Shown piece by piece: positions 28,119 to 37,750 of a stretch of 64,000 bases of DNA. This stretch comes from Wolbachia endosymbiont (group A) of Rhinocyllus conicus. Its GTDB lineage: Bacteria; Pseudomonadota; Alphaproteobacteria; Rickettsiales; Anaplasmataceae. Location of the stretch: the NCBI RefSeq assembly GCF_947250775.1, contig NZ_OX366349.1, forward strand, positions 1,550,001 to 1,614,000. The letters run 5' to 3'. Position numbers and translations under genes: made by a program. The notes below the pieces were generated by a model that ran no database searches, was not told where the DNA came from, and saw nothing but the letters and a program-made list of their open reading frames with translations. Position 1 is the first letter of the stretch. Each line of letters begins with the position of its first letter.

Positions 28119-28805
28119 CTACGTTTTCTTTATTTTGCTTATAACTTCCACAAGCAGTGCAAACATAAATGAAGAATACAAATATCCTTTTGGTAATTCT
28201 ATATGAAATCCATGAAGTATGAGGTACACACCGACAAGTAAAATAAATAAGATAGCAATTACTTTTAAGCCTGGGTTAGATTTGATTAACTGGGCGGTAT
28301 AACTTGATAAAAACAGCATTGCTAGCATGGAAAATGTAAATGCTGTAGCAATTATTATCATGTTATAAGTTAATGCTATAGCAGTTAATATCGAATCAAC
28401 TGAAAAAACTAAATCTATTAATATAATTTGTAGCACAACTAAAAAAAATTTTGATTTAACGTTTGCTTTCTTTTTATTTTTCTTACATACAAAGATGTCA
28501 TCCCATAACTCCATAGAGCTTTTAACAATAAGAAATAATCCCCCTGCGATCATAAGTAAATCTCTTGCTGAAATATTTAGCGATGCAGTGTGAAATATAG
28601 GTTTTTGCATTGACAATATAGATGATGTAAAAAATAGTATTACAAAACGCATTAATAGCGCTAATCCAAGGCCCATAAGGCGCACTCTTTCTCTCAGCGC
28701 ATTTGGTACCTTATCTATTGCTAGAGAAATAAAGATTAAATTGTCTACACTAAGTATAGTTTCAAGTAGTGTAAGTGTCAGTAAAGTCCAAGCATCAGCT
28801 AGCAT
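28119..28805 (-). CDS. TerC family integral membrane protein
   Basis: 228 residues with about seven hydrophobic helices. The two family signatures are present: LETILSVDNLIF (residues ~14-25) and DLVFSVDSILTA (~130-142), each with the conserved acidic and Asn/Ser residues in the membrane. TerC-family proteins (YkoY, Alx, MntP-like) are implicated in metal, mainly manganese, efflux or in metalation of secreted proteins. The frame is intact. It is transcribed away from the Fic gene. Confidence 0.88.
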   Translation of the reverse strand: MLADAWTLLTLTLLETILSVDNLIFISLAIDKVPNALRERVRLMGLGLALLMRFVILFFTSSILSMQKPIFHTASLNISARDLLMIAGGLFLIVKSSMELWDDIFVCKKNKKKANVKSKFFLVVLQIILIDLVFSVDSILTAIALTYNMIIIATAFTFSMLAMLFLSSYTAQLIKSNPGLKVIAILFILLVGVYLILHGFHIELPKGYLYSSFMFALLVEVISKIKKT

Positions 28806-28995
28806 TTTTGTCCCAAATTCGGCTCTTCTTACTCTACAATAGATGTGTAAAAATTAAGTGACTTCACTCAGAAGTTTTATAGCAGCTCTCCAGAAAAACA
28901 GGATAACTGCTAATATAAAGTTCAGCAGCTTCTTCTATTTTCGTTTTTGAGCAAAATCAATAATAAGAGAGTTTCTTATTTTCATACACGCAAAC

Positions 28996-29156
28996 AAGAT
29001 AAAGCCTTATTTTCGTTTTTGACTTTATTTGAAAATAATACATATACTATGAACATTGTGTGCTGGGTTGAATGATAAGATAAAGCCTTATTTTCATTTT
29101 TGACTTTATTTGAAAATAATACATATACTATGAACATTGTGTGCTGGGTTGAATGA
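28996..29156 (+). repeat. 81-bp tandem duplication before the Fic gene
   Basis: Two adjacent copies (28996-29076 and 29077-29156) start AAGATAAAGCCTTATTTTC and end GTGTGCTGGGTTGAATGA. They differ at one G/A position near the Fic-proximal copy's start. The second copy ends directly at the fic ATG (29157), so the promoter or leader is probably duplicated. The remaining bases 28806-28995 hold only AT-rich sequence. Confidence 0.9.
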
Positions 29157-30299
29157 ATGGATATTAAAGAATCACCTCCGGGTAAAGTTGTTAGAGCATT
29201 CGCTGGTTATCAGGCATTTCCCTTGCCACCAAAATTTGAATGGGACAATGATTTAGTTAATAGTCTTTCCAGAGCAGATCATATTTTGGGTATGTTATCC
29301 AGGGAAGGAGCTAAATTGCCTAACCCTCATCTTCTCATACGACCCTTTATAGCACGTGAAGCAGTTCTTTCAAGTAGAATCGAGGGAACTCAAGCAACTC
29401 TTGGTGAAATTTTGGCTCAAGAAGCAGGTGCTAATGTAGATCGCAATCCCGATGATTTACAAGAAGTACGCAATTATATATCAGCGCTTGATTATGGCCT
29501 AAAACGTTTACAGTCCCTTCCAGTGTCGCTCCGATTAATTAAGGAAATTCACGGGAGGCTGATGCAAAGTGCAAGGCCAGGGGAATTTCGTCTAGTACAA
29601 AACTGGATTGGAAGTCCAGGGTGTACAATAAATACGGCAAAATATGTCCCGCCAGCACCAAATGAATTGATAAGTTGCTTGCGCTCTTTTGAAAAGTTTC
29701 TACATGATAGAACATTACCCCCACTTATACATATAGCTCTATGTCATTATCAATTTGAAGCGATTCACCCATTCTTGGACGGCAATGGACGTATTGGACG
29801 TTTATTAATAACATTACTTCTGATCGAAAGAAAATTATTACCATTACCTCTGTTATACTTAAGTGCATTTTTTGAAGCTACAAAAAGTGAGTATTATGAC
29901 CAACTTTACAATATAAGCAACAGAGGCACGTGGCATGATTGGTTCTCTTATTTCTTAAATGGTGTAGTACTGCAATCATTGGATGCATTGTCAAGAGCAG
30001 AACGAATTAACATTTTGATTGCAAATTGGCAAACTGAAGTTAGTTCTAAAACTGAGGGAGTTGCGAGTGGTATTGTAAGGTATCTCGCTGTAAACCCTTA
30101 CTTTACTATAAGGAAAGTGGTTGAAAACTTAGGTGTCGTATTTACAACAGCCCAAAGAGCAATCGTAAAGCTTGAAGATTTAGGCATCGTTTCACAAACT
30201 TCTCAAGGAAAGAGAGATCGGGTTTATTGTGCAACTGATATTTTGAATATTCTAGAAGAACCAACTAAGATTACAGAGAACTTCGATAGCACATTATAG
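29157..30299 (+). CDS. Fic domain AMP-transferase, class II (N-terminal inhibitory helix)
   Basis: 380 residues. The catalytic motif HPFLDGNGRIGR begins at His204. Upstream, SSRIEGTQ (Ser72, Glu76, Gly77) matches the (S/T)xxxE(G/N) inhibitory helix that blocks ATP in class II Fic proteins. The N-terminal Fic_N region spans ~1-110; residues ~300-360 form a winged helix (IRKVVENLGVVFTTAQRAI). Fic enzymes AMPylate target hydroxyls. The target here is unknown; the winged helix suggests autoregulation at the promoter, as in other bacterial members. The frame is intact and no secretion signal is seen. Confidence 0.92.
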   Translation: MDIKESPPGKVVRAFAGYQAFPLPPKFEWDNDLVNSLSRADHILGMLSREGAKLPNPHLLIRPFIAREAVLSSRIEGTQATLGEILAQEAGANVDRNPDDLQEVRNYISALDYGLKRLQSLPVSLRLIKEIHGRLMQSARPGEFRLVQNWIGSPGCTINTAKYVPPAPNELISCLRSFEKFLHDRTLPPLIHIALCHYQFEAIHPFLDGNGRIGRLLITLLLIERKLLPLPLLYLSAFFEATKSEYYDQLYNISNRGTWHDWFSYFLNGVVLQSLDALSRAERINILIANWQTEVSSKTEGVASGIVRYLAVNPYFTIRKVVENLGVVFTTAQRAIVKLEDLGIVSQTSQGKRDRVYCATDILNILEEPTKITENFDSTL

Positions 30300-30484
30300 C
30301 TATTATGATGAATAAATTCAGCAAACAGCAAGCTTAAAGAGCCTGATCCAATGGACATGCTGAACAAAAAGTAAGGAGCTCCTTTTGGAGGATTATATTA
30401 ACTTATTAATTAATTGCTTGACTTTTAGCAGGATTTATTATATTATTTATTAATGAGTAATGCAATCAAATCAAGGAGGATAGC

Positions 30485-31318
30485 ATGACTGGTGACGATA
30501 ACAGAAAAACTTTACAATCGATAATTGCTAGCGAAAATCACAGTATAAATAGAGTTGGAAAGTTAAAAGATTTCCTTAAACAAAACAAAGAAATAACTAT
30601 TAATAAAGACACATTTGCATATGCTTTACGATACCAAAAAACTACAAAGGAAGCAATAGTACACGAAATTCTGCTTCATTTTATACAAAATCCTGGCGAG
30701 CAATCACTAGAACAAGTGATACAATGCTTAGATAGAGCAATAAAACCTAGGATATATGCAAAAAACAACCCAATAAGAAATCTAGATGAGGAACTTCGTA
30801 CTCATATAAACTTTAAAGATGAAAAGGGAAATACATTACTACATCATGCAGTTATAGGTAAGAAAACTGAAGAAATAATCACCCTTCTTGTTACATATAG
30901 TGCAAATCCTTTGATACAAAACGCGGATAATAAAATTCCTTTAGATTTAGCTCAAGGAGAAACAAAAAAAGTGCTTATTAAAAGTATGAAAGAACAAGCT
31001 AATACGAAAAAAGAAAGCGCTATGATAGGCAGTTTGGTGCCTGGCGTAATAATTGGTGGTTTTCTTGGTGTTGTACTTGGAGCTGGTGTGTGTGTTGCAG
31101 TAAGTCTTTCTGGTGGTATGATACTAGGTGTAATGATAGCACCTGTTCTTGTTGCTAGTATAGCTGTTGGGCTGGCCATGTATTTTTTGAGTCAAGACTA
31201 TGAACAGGCTAAAGCGATAGAAAAAACTATTAGCACTGTTAGCTCTGAAATATCTGTTGATGATACAACTGCCGCTAATAAAAATAATAAAGAAGGGCCA
31301 CAACTTACATATAGCTGA
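30485..31318 (+). CDS. Ankyrin-like protein with C-terminal membrane segments
   Basis: 277 residues after a clear AAGGAGG site. Residues ~1-100 are helical. Residues ~115-160 hold one to two ankyrin repeats (GNTLLHHAVIGKKTEEIITLL, then NKIPLDLAQ). Residues ~180-235 form Gly-rich hydrophobic segments (two membrane helices, GGFLGVVLGAGVCVAV and APVLVASIAVGLAMYFL). A polar tail follows. It could be a membrane-anchored host-interaction factor, by analogy with Wolbachia Ank proteins. Confidence 0.7.
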   Translation: MTGDDNRKTLQSIIASENHSINRVGKLKDFLKQNKEITINKDTFAYALRYQKTTKEAIVHEILLHFIQNPGEQSLEQVIQCLDRAIKPRIYAKNNPIRNLDEELRTHINFKDEKGNTLLHHAVIGKKTEEIITLLVTYSANPLIQNADNKIPLDLAQGETKKVLIKSMKEQANTKKESAMIGSLVPGVIIGGFLGVVLGAGVCVAVSLSGGMILGVMIAPVLVASIAVGLAMYFLSQDYEQAKAIEKTISTVSSEISVDDTTAANKNNKEGPQLTYS

Positions 31319-31348
31319 CCCAAGCAACACGTCATACCGCGATTCATT

Positions 31349-31451
31349 CGCGGTATAGATTCCGCTAACTAGTAGCGGAATGACGAATGTGTCGTTTTTC
31401 AAATTGTCGTAAGTCACTTTAGCTATAATACACACAAGGAGGGTGTCATCC
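31349..31451 (+). repeat. Interspersed ~103-bp repeat, left copy
   Basis: Begins CGCGGTATAGATTCCGCTAA and contains the hairpin ATTCCGCTA/TAGCGGAAT. A second copy with about three mismatches lies at 32759-32861. The two copies flank the IS5-type element at 31493, in the same orientation. Confidence 0.85.
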
Positions 31452-31492
31452 CAGCGCCCCTATGATGTCATCCCAGTGCTTGACACTGGGAT

Positions 31493-32579
31493 GGCTTTGT
31501 TGCATAGCACCTTAAGCAGTGATGGTTTACGACAAATTTATGTAATGATTTCAAATTTAGCCATACCAATATCAGTGAATTTGTTGAGCAAATAGCACTT
31601 AATTAGTAATTCTTTTTCACGATTTACTTCAGATTTATTCCTAAAGCTAAATCCAAATACTTGCCTCAACCTTGAGAAAAATCCTTCTATGTAAGATCTC
31701 TTTCCATAAATTGCTTCCTTTTTCCACTCTTTTACACCATCTTGTCCATATAATTTTATTAACCTAATAGCAGCATTCCTGTCAGACATATAATCTATTT
31801 TTGAATGTTCTGCTGCATCCTTTTTTGGTAGAACTTTTGTCTTTATATCGTATTTCTTACACAATTTATAAAGTTTGTGCCTATCGTATGCCCTATCTGC
31901 ATATAATGCTTTTATTTTGTGCTGAAAATTAACTTCTTCAAGCAAATCGCAAGCTCCATAGTGGTCAGAGTAGACGCCATTACTGTATCTTGCAGCTATA
32001 GCTTTTTTACTATTCACACTTAACATAACATGTAACTTTCTTACTTGCTCGTAGCTTCGGTACTTTCTATCTGCACTGTTTTCCTTACTGTGGCCAGGAG
32101 TGTTACTGTAAATGCTGATACTTGTGCTATCTATGATAATTTCAATATTTTCCATGTTGCTTTTATCAACCCTGCAATCATTTATCTTAATATTAAGTTT
32201 TTTAAACCTTCTTGATGCTTGTGAATAGCTGATAACTGCCAAATTTTTTCCTATTTGTTGCAGATATCCTTTTATAAACCCCACCGTTTGTCTTAACCCA
32301 ATTCTAAAAAGATTGACAATTATATGCACCAAAATTACGACTTTATCACTGTAAATATAGTTGCCGCCCTGCATTTTTGGACTATTTTCATACCAATTTT
32401 CGATAGCTTCATCGATGTAACGAAAAATATTTCCCCTTTTTTCAAGGAATTTGTTATATTCGTTTTGGTTACTGACTTTCATTTTCTGTGGCATATTTTT
32501 TCTTCAACAGTTAAATGGTTATTTATAATGAATTTTGTCAGTAGCCACCAGATTTTTTCGGTTGCTATGCAACAAAGCC
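31493..32579 (-). mobile_element. IS5-type insertion sequence, copy 1 (1087 bp)
   Basis: The ends are GGCTTTGTTGCATAGCA in inverted orientation. The 9-bp target duplication is CACTGGGAT at 31484-31492 and 32580-32588. The target is one arm of a genomic palindrome (ATCCCAGTG...CACTGGGAT). A copy of identical length is at 55049-56135. A 9-bp duplication is typical of the IS903-like group of IS5. Confidence 0.92.
31538..32494 (-). CDS. IS5-type DDE transposase, copy 1
   Basis: 318 residues with a DDE core: Asp in EIIIDSTS (~residue 120), Asp in YADRAYD (~198) and Glu in SYIEGFFSRL (~274). The N-terminal part (residues 1-100) is the helical DNA-binding region. It is intact and differs from copy 2 at two positions (Trp/Arg in KEWKKEA, Arg/Lys in SRLRQ). 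It is therefore probably a recently active element. Confidence 0.9.
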   Translation of the reverse strand: MPQKMKVSNQNEYNKFLEKRGNIFRYIDEAIENWYENSPKMQGGNYIYSDKVVILVHIIVNLFRIGLRQTVGFIKGYLQQIGKNLAVISYSQASRRFKKLNIKINDCRVDKSNMENIEIIIDSTSISIYSNTPGHSKENSADRKYRSYEQVRKLHVMLSVNSKKAIAARYSNGVYSDHYGACDLLEEVNFQHKIKALYADRAYDRHKLYKLCKKYDIKTKVLPKKDAAEHSKIDYMSDRNAAIRLIKLYGQDGVKEWKKEAIYGKRSYIEGFFSRLRQVFGFSFRNKSEVNREKELLIKCYLLNKFTDIGMAKFEIIT

Positions 32580-33008
32580 CACTGGGATCCAGAAAAGTTT
32601 GCTTGTGAACAAGCAAACTAGCATGGAAAGTAGCTGATCTTACACTAAATGAATGTTTTTGATGAGGTTGCATAGAAGCTGGATTCCAGTGTCAAGCACT
32701 GGAATGACACCATTTGCTGTGCAATTTACCTTCAAAAATGAATGTTCGTACAGCTATGCGCGGTATAGATTCCGCTAACTAGTAGCGGAATGACGAATTT
32801 GTCGTTCTTCAAATTGTCGTAAGTCACTTTAGCTATAATACATACAAGGAGGGTGTCATCCAAGTGTCCTGACTACTTGGATCCAAGAAATTTAATTGTT
32901 TTAAATTTTCCCCTCTATACACCTATCTAAAATTTATGTTATTCACATGTGCAATATAATCTATAATAACATTGAATTTATTACCAATACAATATATTAA
33001 AAAATATT
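32580..33008 (+). other. Intergenic repeats between IS5 element and mutS
   Basis: Holds the right target duplication, palindromic fragments (TGGATTCCAGTGTCAAGCACTGG near 32680-32700, split arms), and the second copy of the 103-bp repeat at 32759-32861. After 32880 the sequence is plain AT-rich and should hold the mutS promoter. No ORF is supported. Confidence 0.6.
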
Positions 33009-35522
33009 ATGAGCTTCGTAAGAGAAAAAAACACCCCTGTGATGGAGCAATATTTGAACCTGAAAGCTCAATACAAGGATCATCTGCTATTTTATAGGCT
33101 AGGAGATTTTTATGAGTTGTTTTTCGATGATGCTATTAAAGCTGCGAAATTGCTGAATATAGTGCTAACCAAGAGGGGCAATTCAAATGGGCAAGAAATA
33201 CCAATGTGTGGAGTGCCAGCACACAGTAGCGAATCTTACCTACACAAGCTAATAGATTTAGGATTCAAAGTAGCAATCTGTGACCAATTAGAAACTGCTG
33301 ATGAAGCAAAAAAGAGGGGCTATAAATCCATAGTAAAACGTGATGTAGTACGAGTTGTAACTCCAGGTACAATTATAGAAGATTCGCTACTGGAGGATAA
33401 AAGCAATAATTATCTCGCATCCATAGTTGAACAAAATGACGAATATGCTATTAGTTGGCTTGAATTATCAACGGGAAAATTTTTTCACACTTTAACGAAT
33501 TTGAAAGCTCTAGATAGTGATTTATTGCGTATATCACCAAGAGAATTATTAATTTCTGAAAAATTCACTGAGGACGAAAAAATTAGATCGATTTTAAAAA
33601 ATTATAAAATATCAATTACACAACACGCACAGAGTTTTTTTGAGTATAGTAAATCTCACAGAACGTTATGCGAGTTTTATAAAATCAGGGAACTTGGGAG
33701 TATAGGAAATTTCAGCAAAGTAGAAATCATGGCGTGCGGTGCACTGCTTGAATATGTCAGAGTAACACAAAGGGGCTCCATTCCAAGGCTTGAATTCCCA
33801 AAAACCTATAAGCAACAAAATTTCATGCTTATTGATGCTTCAGCAAGGAGAAATCTTGAGTTGTTTTCAACTCAATTTGGTGAAAAGAAAGGTTCACTAA
33901 TTTCAGTTATTGATCACACAGTTACAGCCTCTGGTGGACGCCTGCTCAAACAAATGCTCGCTTCACCACTTGCTTGCTCCAAGGCAATCAATTTGAGGCT
34001 CAGCACCGCTCAATTTTTTGTAAATAATCATGAGCCACGCAGAAAAATACGAGAGATATTATCTAACATTCCGGATATTGAGAGGTCTTTATCGCGCTTA
34101 ATACTAGGACGTGGTTCACCAAAGGATATGAACCTATTAAAAATAGGCCTAGGAAAAACTTTAGAGTTATCTGAGTTCTTATGTAAAATTGAATCAGGTG
34201 AAAATGGATCTCTCCCACAACAATATGTCATCCAAGTAGCTGACACTGGAATCCAGATGCAGATTCCAGCGTCACGCGCTGGAATGACAGTAAAATCAGA
34301 CGAGAGTGAACTAAGCACAATACATAAAAGTCTTGGTAATCATAAAGATCTATTCGAGCTTCTAAACAGCGCTATACTTGATAATAACCTCAGTTCCGTG
34401 AAAGAAGGAGGATTTATCAATCCAAAATACAACTCAGAATTATCTGAGTTATCTTATATATTGAACAACAGTAACAAGTTGGTAACTAAGCTCCGTGAGT
34501 CTTATCGCAACCTAACTGGCATTGCCGCACTCAAAATATTACACAACAATATACTTGGTTATTACGTTGAAGTGTCAGCAAATCACAAAATAACTTCGGA
34601 CATATTTATTCATAGGCAAAGCTTAGCAAATAGCATGCGCTACACTACTAATGAATTGAAAGAACTAGAAAATAAAATTCTTACGGCACGTGATGCTGCA
34701 ATCGGCTTAGAAGTGAAAATTTTTAGTGAACTGTGTAGTGAAGTCGCTAAAGAATCTGAAAAAATTGCTCTTGCTGCAAATGCTTTGGCAAAACTTGATA
34801 TTAGAGCCACGTTTGCGGAGCTTGCAGTGCAAAATAATTACGTAAAACCCATTATCGATGACAGTAAAGAGTTCAATATTCGCAATGGAAGACATCCAGT
34901 GGTTGAAGTTAACGATAAATTCATTGCAAATAGCATCAATTTAGCTGGTATACATCTAATTACTGGTCCTAATATGGCTGGAAAAAGCACTTTCTTGAGG
35001 CAAAACGCTCTCATTGCAGTTTTAGCTCACATGGGGTCATTTGTGCCAGCAGAGAGTGCGCATATTGGAGTGATTGACAAGATATTTAGCAGGGTTGGTG
35101 CAACAGATAATATAACAGCTGGTTATTCTACCTTCATGGTAGAGATGATCGAAACAGCAACGATAGTAAATCAGGCAACAGATCGTTCCTTGGTGATACT
35201 TGATGAAATTGGTAGGGGCACAGGAGTGTATGATGGCTTATCTATTGCTCAGGCGGTGATTGAACATATTCACAATGTAAATAAGTGCCGCGCCATTTTT
35301 GCAACTCATTATCATGAATTAACTAAAGTAAGCAAATACTTGAAGAACGTGAAATGTTTTTGTGTAAAAATAAGAGAGTGGAACGGAGAGGTTATCTTTC
35401 TACATGAAGTAATTGAAGGCATTGCAGATGAGTCATATGGAATACATGTGGCAAAACTTGCTGGTTTTCCTGATTCTGTTTTAAATAGAGCAAGTGAAGT
35501 ATTTGAGGAGCTAAAGGCTTAA
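33009..35522 (+). CDS. mutS: DNA mismatch repair protein MutS
   Basis: 837 residues. The N-terminal mismatch-binding domain has TPVMEQYLNLKA and GDFYELFFDDA (the Phe-x-Glu that intercalates at mismatches, residues ~37-41). The ATPase has GPNMAGKSTFLRQ (Walker A), the YSTFMVEM segment, ILDEIGRGTG (Walker B/D-loop) and ATHYHEL. Between residues 407 and 427 an in-frame palindromic repeat adds about 21 residues not expected in the family. The frame is otherwise intact. MutS recognises mispairs in the chromosome; the mutL copy seen in this window is broken, and a chromosomal mutL may lie elsewhere. Confidence 0.95.
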   Translation: MSFVREKNTPVMEQYLNLKAQYKDHLLFYRLGDFYELFFDDAIKAAKLLNIVLTKRGNSNGQEIPMCGVPAHSSESYLHKLIDLGFKVAICDQLETADEAKKRGYKSIVKRDVVRVVTPGTIIEDSLLEDKSNNYLASIVEQNDEYAISWLELSTGKFFHTLTNLKALDSDLLRISPRELLISEKFTEDEKIRSILKNYKISITQHAQSFFEYSKSHRTLCEFYKIRELGSIGNFSKVEIMACGALLEYVRVTQRGSIPRLEFPKTYKQQNFMLIDASARRNLELFSTQFGEKKGSLISVIDHTVTASGGRLLKQMLASPLACSKAINLRLSTAQFFVNNHEPRRKIREILSNIPDIERSLSRLILGRGSPKDMNLLKIGLGKTLELSEFLCKIESGENGSLPQQYVIQVADTGIQMQIPASRAGMTVKSDESELSTIHKSLGNHKDLFELLNSAILDNNLSSVKEGGFINPKYNSELSELSYILNNSNKLVTKLRESYRNLTGIAALKILHNNILGYYVEVSANHKITSDIFIHRQSLANSMRYTTNELKELENKILTARDAAIGLEVKIFSELCSEVAKESEKIALAANALAKLDIRATFAELAVQNNYVKPIIDDSKEFNIRNGRHPVVEVNDKFIANSINLAGIHLITGPNMAGKSTFLRQNALIAVLAHMGSFVPAESAHIGVIDKIFSRVGATDNITAGYSTFMVEMIETATIVNQATDRSLVILDEIGRGTGVYDGLSIAQAVIEHIHNVNKCRAIFATHYHELTKVSKYLKNVKCFCVKIREWNGEVIFLHEVIEGIADESYGIHVAKLAGFPDSVLNRASEVFEELKA
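34227..34288 (+). repeat. Palindromic repeat inside mutS, in frame
   Basis: The ~62 bases begin GTCATCCAAGTAGCTGACAC and contain the perfect 9-bp stem ATTCCAGCG/CGCTGGAAT (34263-34285). The same sequence type occurs between genes (31467, 54573, 56136). Protein-coding palindromic elements of this kind are known in Rickettsia and have been described in Wolbachia. It lies in the lever/core region of MutS, ahead of the ATPase, where an added loop could be tolerated. Confidence 0.85.
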
Positions 35523-35708
35523 GAGGAAATTCTGATCTTACCCAGAAAAAGTAGAGAGAACCCTATGATATTATTTTTTGTAACATTGTTATACACGTCA
35601 CGATAAGGGGGCTGGCAAAATGTGTCAAGTAAGTTTTTCGTTTCTATGTTATCCGCTACTTGGATGACAGAAAAGAGTGCTGGGATGACAGGAGGCAATG
35701 TAACCTCA

Positions 35709-36872
35709 TTAAAAACTTAATTTCAGTCCAGTCAAGAGCACATAACCAGAGTTGCTATTTTCTACTTCAGGCTCTTTGGTACTAAATTTTACAATATCGA
35801 GATAGTATGAAGTGCCCATAAAAAATGGATATTCAAGGCTTAAAGCATATGATGTTAACTCGTTTGCTGCAATATCCCTACCACTATTGAAATATGTTAA
35901 GCTCAATTTACGAGAATCAGAATGGTAAGCAATACCTGCATTCATATAATACGTATTATTTATTTCAGGATTACGCTTCTCACCAGATTTACCGCCATTA
36001 CCATACGAAAAAATGCAATCAAGATCGAACAATTTTAGCTTCAAACCAAAATTCCAGTGCAGTAATTGATTACGACATTCATAATTTTTAGAAGTTCCAT
36101 CTGAGCAATCAGTTAAATTTTCTCTTGCAAATTCACCAGTTAAGGCAGTAGTAAAATTTATATCATCTGATAGGCCATTTTTATAGGAAAGGCCAGCAGC
36201 AATTAAATTGCTGTACTGTAAGTTATTTTTTCCTGGGACATAACTGAACCCGAGTTGAAAGTTATAGATTTCAGGGGAGATGTAGTTAATTGATGATTGT
36301 TTTAACCCTAGTTCGAGTCCATTATAATTACTGTAAATGTTGGGTTTTACCCAAAATACCTTGTCTTTATCATATCCAGGGCCATTATCTCTGTTTTCGT
36401 TACCACGCAAATTTGCATAGTTTGTCCAATGACCATTTACTCCTCCAGCAGCTGTATAAATTTTTGAAGTGTTAATTAACATGCCCTGACTAACTAAACT
36501 TCTTTTACCATATTCAATTGATCCAAGCACCTGATTTTTAATGATGAAATACCATTCCTCCATGTCTAACTTTTCTATGTCTAACGCTTTTAGGTTTGCA
36601 ATACCAGAAACTCCTGCCTTAACATTAAACCCCATTTGAGTATTTGGATAAACTTGCTGTAAATAAAGAAAGCGCAAGTATGAATAACTTGAAGTTTTAT
36701 CCTTAGCCTTAGCATTGAAAGAACCTCTGTTGAAGGCGTAGCCGAATCTCAAATCTATTTTTCCGTCTAGTTCTACATAAAATATTTCCTTATCCAAAAT
36801 TGTTCTAGAGCTAGCACTACTCTGCAAAAATAATGATGAAAGCAGTGCTACCAGGTAGTACCTTAACTTCAT
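35709..36872 (-). CDS. Outer membrane beta-barrel (porin-like) protein
   Basis: 387 residues from ATG 36872, chosen because it gives a signal peptide (MKLRYYLVALLSSLFLQSSA), whereas the longer frame does not. After cleavage come alternating hydrophobic/polar strands (FGYAFNRGSF, GFNVKAGVSGIA, IEYGKRSL) and a C-terminal Phe (GLKLSF), the signal for barrel insertion. Likely a general diffusion porin of the Gram-negative type. It is followed by an unusual PAS-type protein on the same strand 20 bases upstream of the ORF. Confidence 0.75.
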   Translation of the reverse strand: MKLRYYLVALLSSLFLQSSASSRTILDKEIFYVELDGKIDLRFGYAFNRGSFNAKAKDKTSSYSYLRFLYLQQVYPNTQMGFNVKAGVSGIANLKALDIEKLDMEEWYFIIKNQVLGSIEYGKRSLVSQGMLINTSKIYTAAGGVNGHWTNYANLRGNENRDNGPGYDKDKVFWVKPNIYSNYNGLELGLKQSSINYISPEIYNFQLGFSYVPGKNNLQYSNLIAAGLSYKNGLSDDINFTTALTGEFARENLTDCSDGTSKNYECRNQLLHWNFGLKLKLFDLDCIFSYGNGGKSGEKRNPEINNTYYMNAGIAYHSDSRKLSLTYFNSGRDIAANELTSYALSLEYPFFMGTSYYLDIVKFSTKEPEVENSNSGYVLLTGLKLSF

Positions 36873-36934
36873 AAATAAACTTAAATTTTTATAAAAATTT
36901 AAGTTTAAACTCAATATAAATAAAAAACAACTTT

Positions 36935-37750
36935 TCAGAAGGCGCCGCTGGTAGATTTTGCTGCCCGTTTTTGAGCTATATTCCCATAAATTATTGATAC
37001 ACTTGGTAATTTTCGCTTTAATAACTGCTTATTAATGGCAGAATGTATACGATTAATTATTTTAGACGTACTTTTTACATCGCAGTTAATCAAAACAAAA
37101 AGCACTTTATTCTCATCAATATACCCTAGAAAATCATCACTACGGCAATTTTTACAAAAATGTTCTATGATAACTTTCAGTGCATCATTTGTCTCACTAC
37201 AGCTACTATTTAAGCCAATCACTCCTATAGCTGCATTAATTTGATGTTGAAAGGCAAAATTTAATATAACGTATAACTCTAGAATAGTAGACTCATTGTT
37301 TGGTATATCGAATAAGTCATGGTTTTTATATTTTTTACCCATTAGATATTCATCTCTAAAGATTCCTAATTTATGAGACAAGCTGATATCACGTATCAAT
37401 AGCTCATAATTTATTTTATTACTAGCAAATTGTGCAGTGCGGAAAACTTTTACTTTTGTCTTTATATCTTCTCCTTTAGCATCAGTTAAGGAAAAACCTA
37501 TCACTTTAGGTAATACATCAAGTAAATCGTGTCCATTTTCGGTATACTCTAAATAATTCTTCATGTCGTCAGCTGCTCTTGCACTTAAAATATTGATTAA
37601 CGGCTTATTAAGTAAATTCCCTTCCTCGTATTTTAACAAATTCCTTGCGGCTTGATTGAGCCCTAAAATTAATACGTTTTTTTTCTTATTATCCTGACAA
37701 ACAGATACTACAGCATCATCTTTCCTTCTTGCAGTTATGAAATCATCCAT
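36935..37750 (-). CDS. PAS domain protein with degenerate GGDEF-like domain
   Basis: 271 residues. Residues ~20-125 look like a PAS sensor (VLILGLNQAARNLLKYEEGNLL, then FSLTDAKGEDIKTKVKVFR). Residues ~155-260 have the fold pattern of a diguanylate cyclase (AAIGVIGLNS, RSDDFLGYIDENKVLFVLINC, then VSIIYGNIA), but the GG(D/E)EF loop reads Ile-Asp-Glu-Asn-Lys, so c-di-GMP synthesis is unlikely. It may be a sensory or regulatory relic. The assignment is by pattern and is moderate. Confidence 0.5.
   Translation of the reverse strand: MDDFITARRKDDAVVSVCQDNKKKNVLILGLNQAARNLLKYEEGNLLNKPLINILSARAADDMKNYLEYTENGHDLLDVLPKVIGFSLTDAKGEDIKTKVKVFRTAQFASNKINYELLIRDISLSHKLGIFRDEYLMGKKYKNHDLFDIPNNESTILELYVILNFAFQHQINAAIGVIGLNSSCSETNDALKVIIEHFCKNCRSDDFLGYIDENKVLFVLINCDVKSTSKIINRIHSAINKQLLKRKLPSVSIIYGNIAQKRAAKSTSGAF

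Noticed and set aside
32324..32608. ORF overlapping the end of the IS5 transposase
   Set aside because: It is the antisense of the transposase N-terminus and repeats identically in copy 2.
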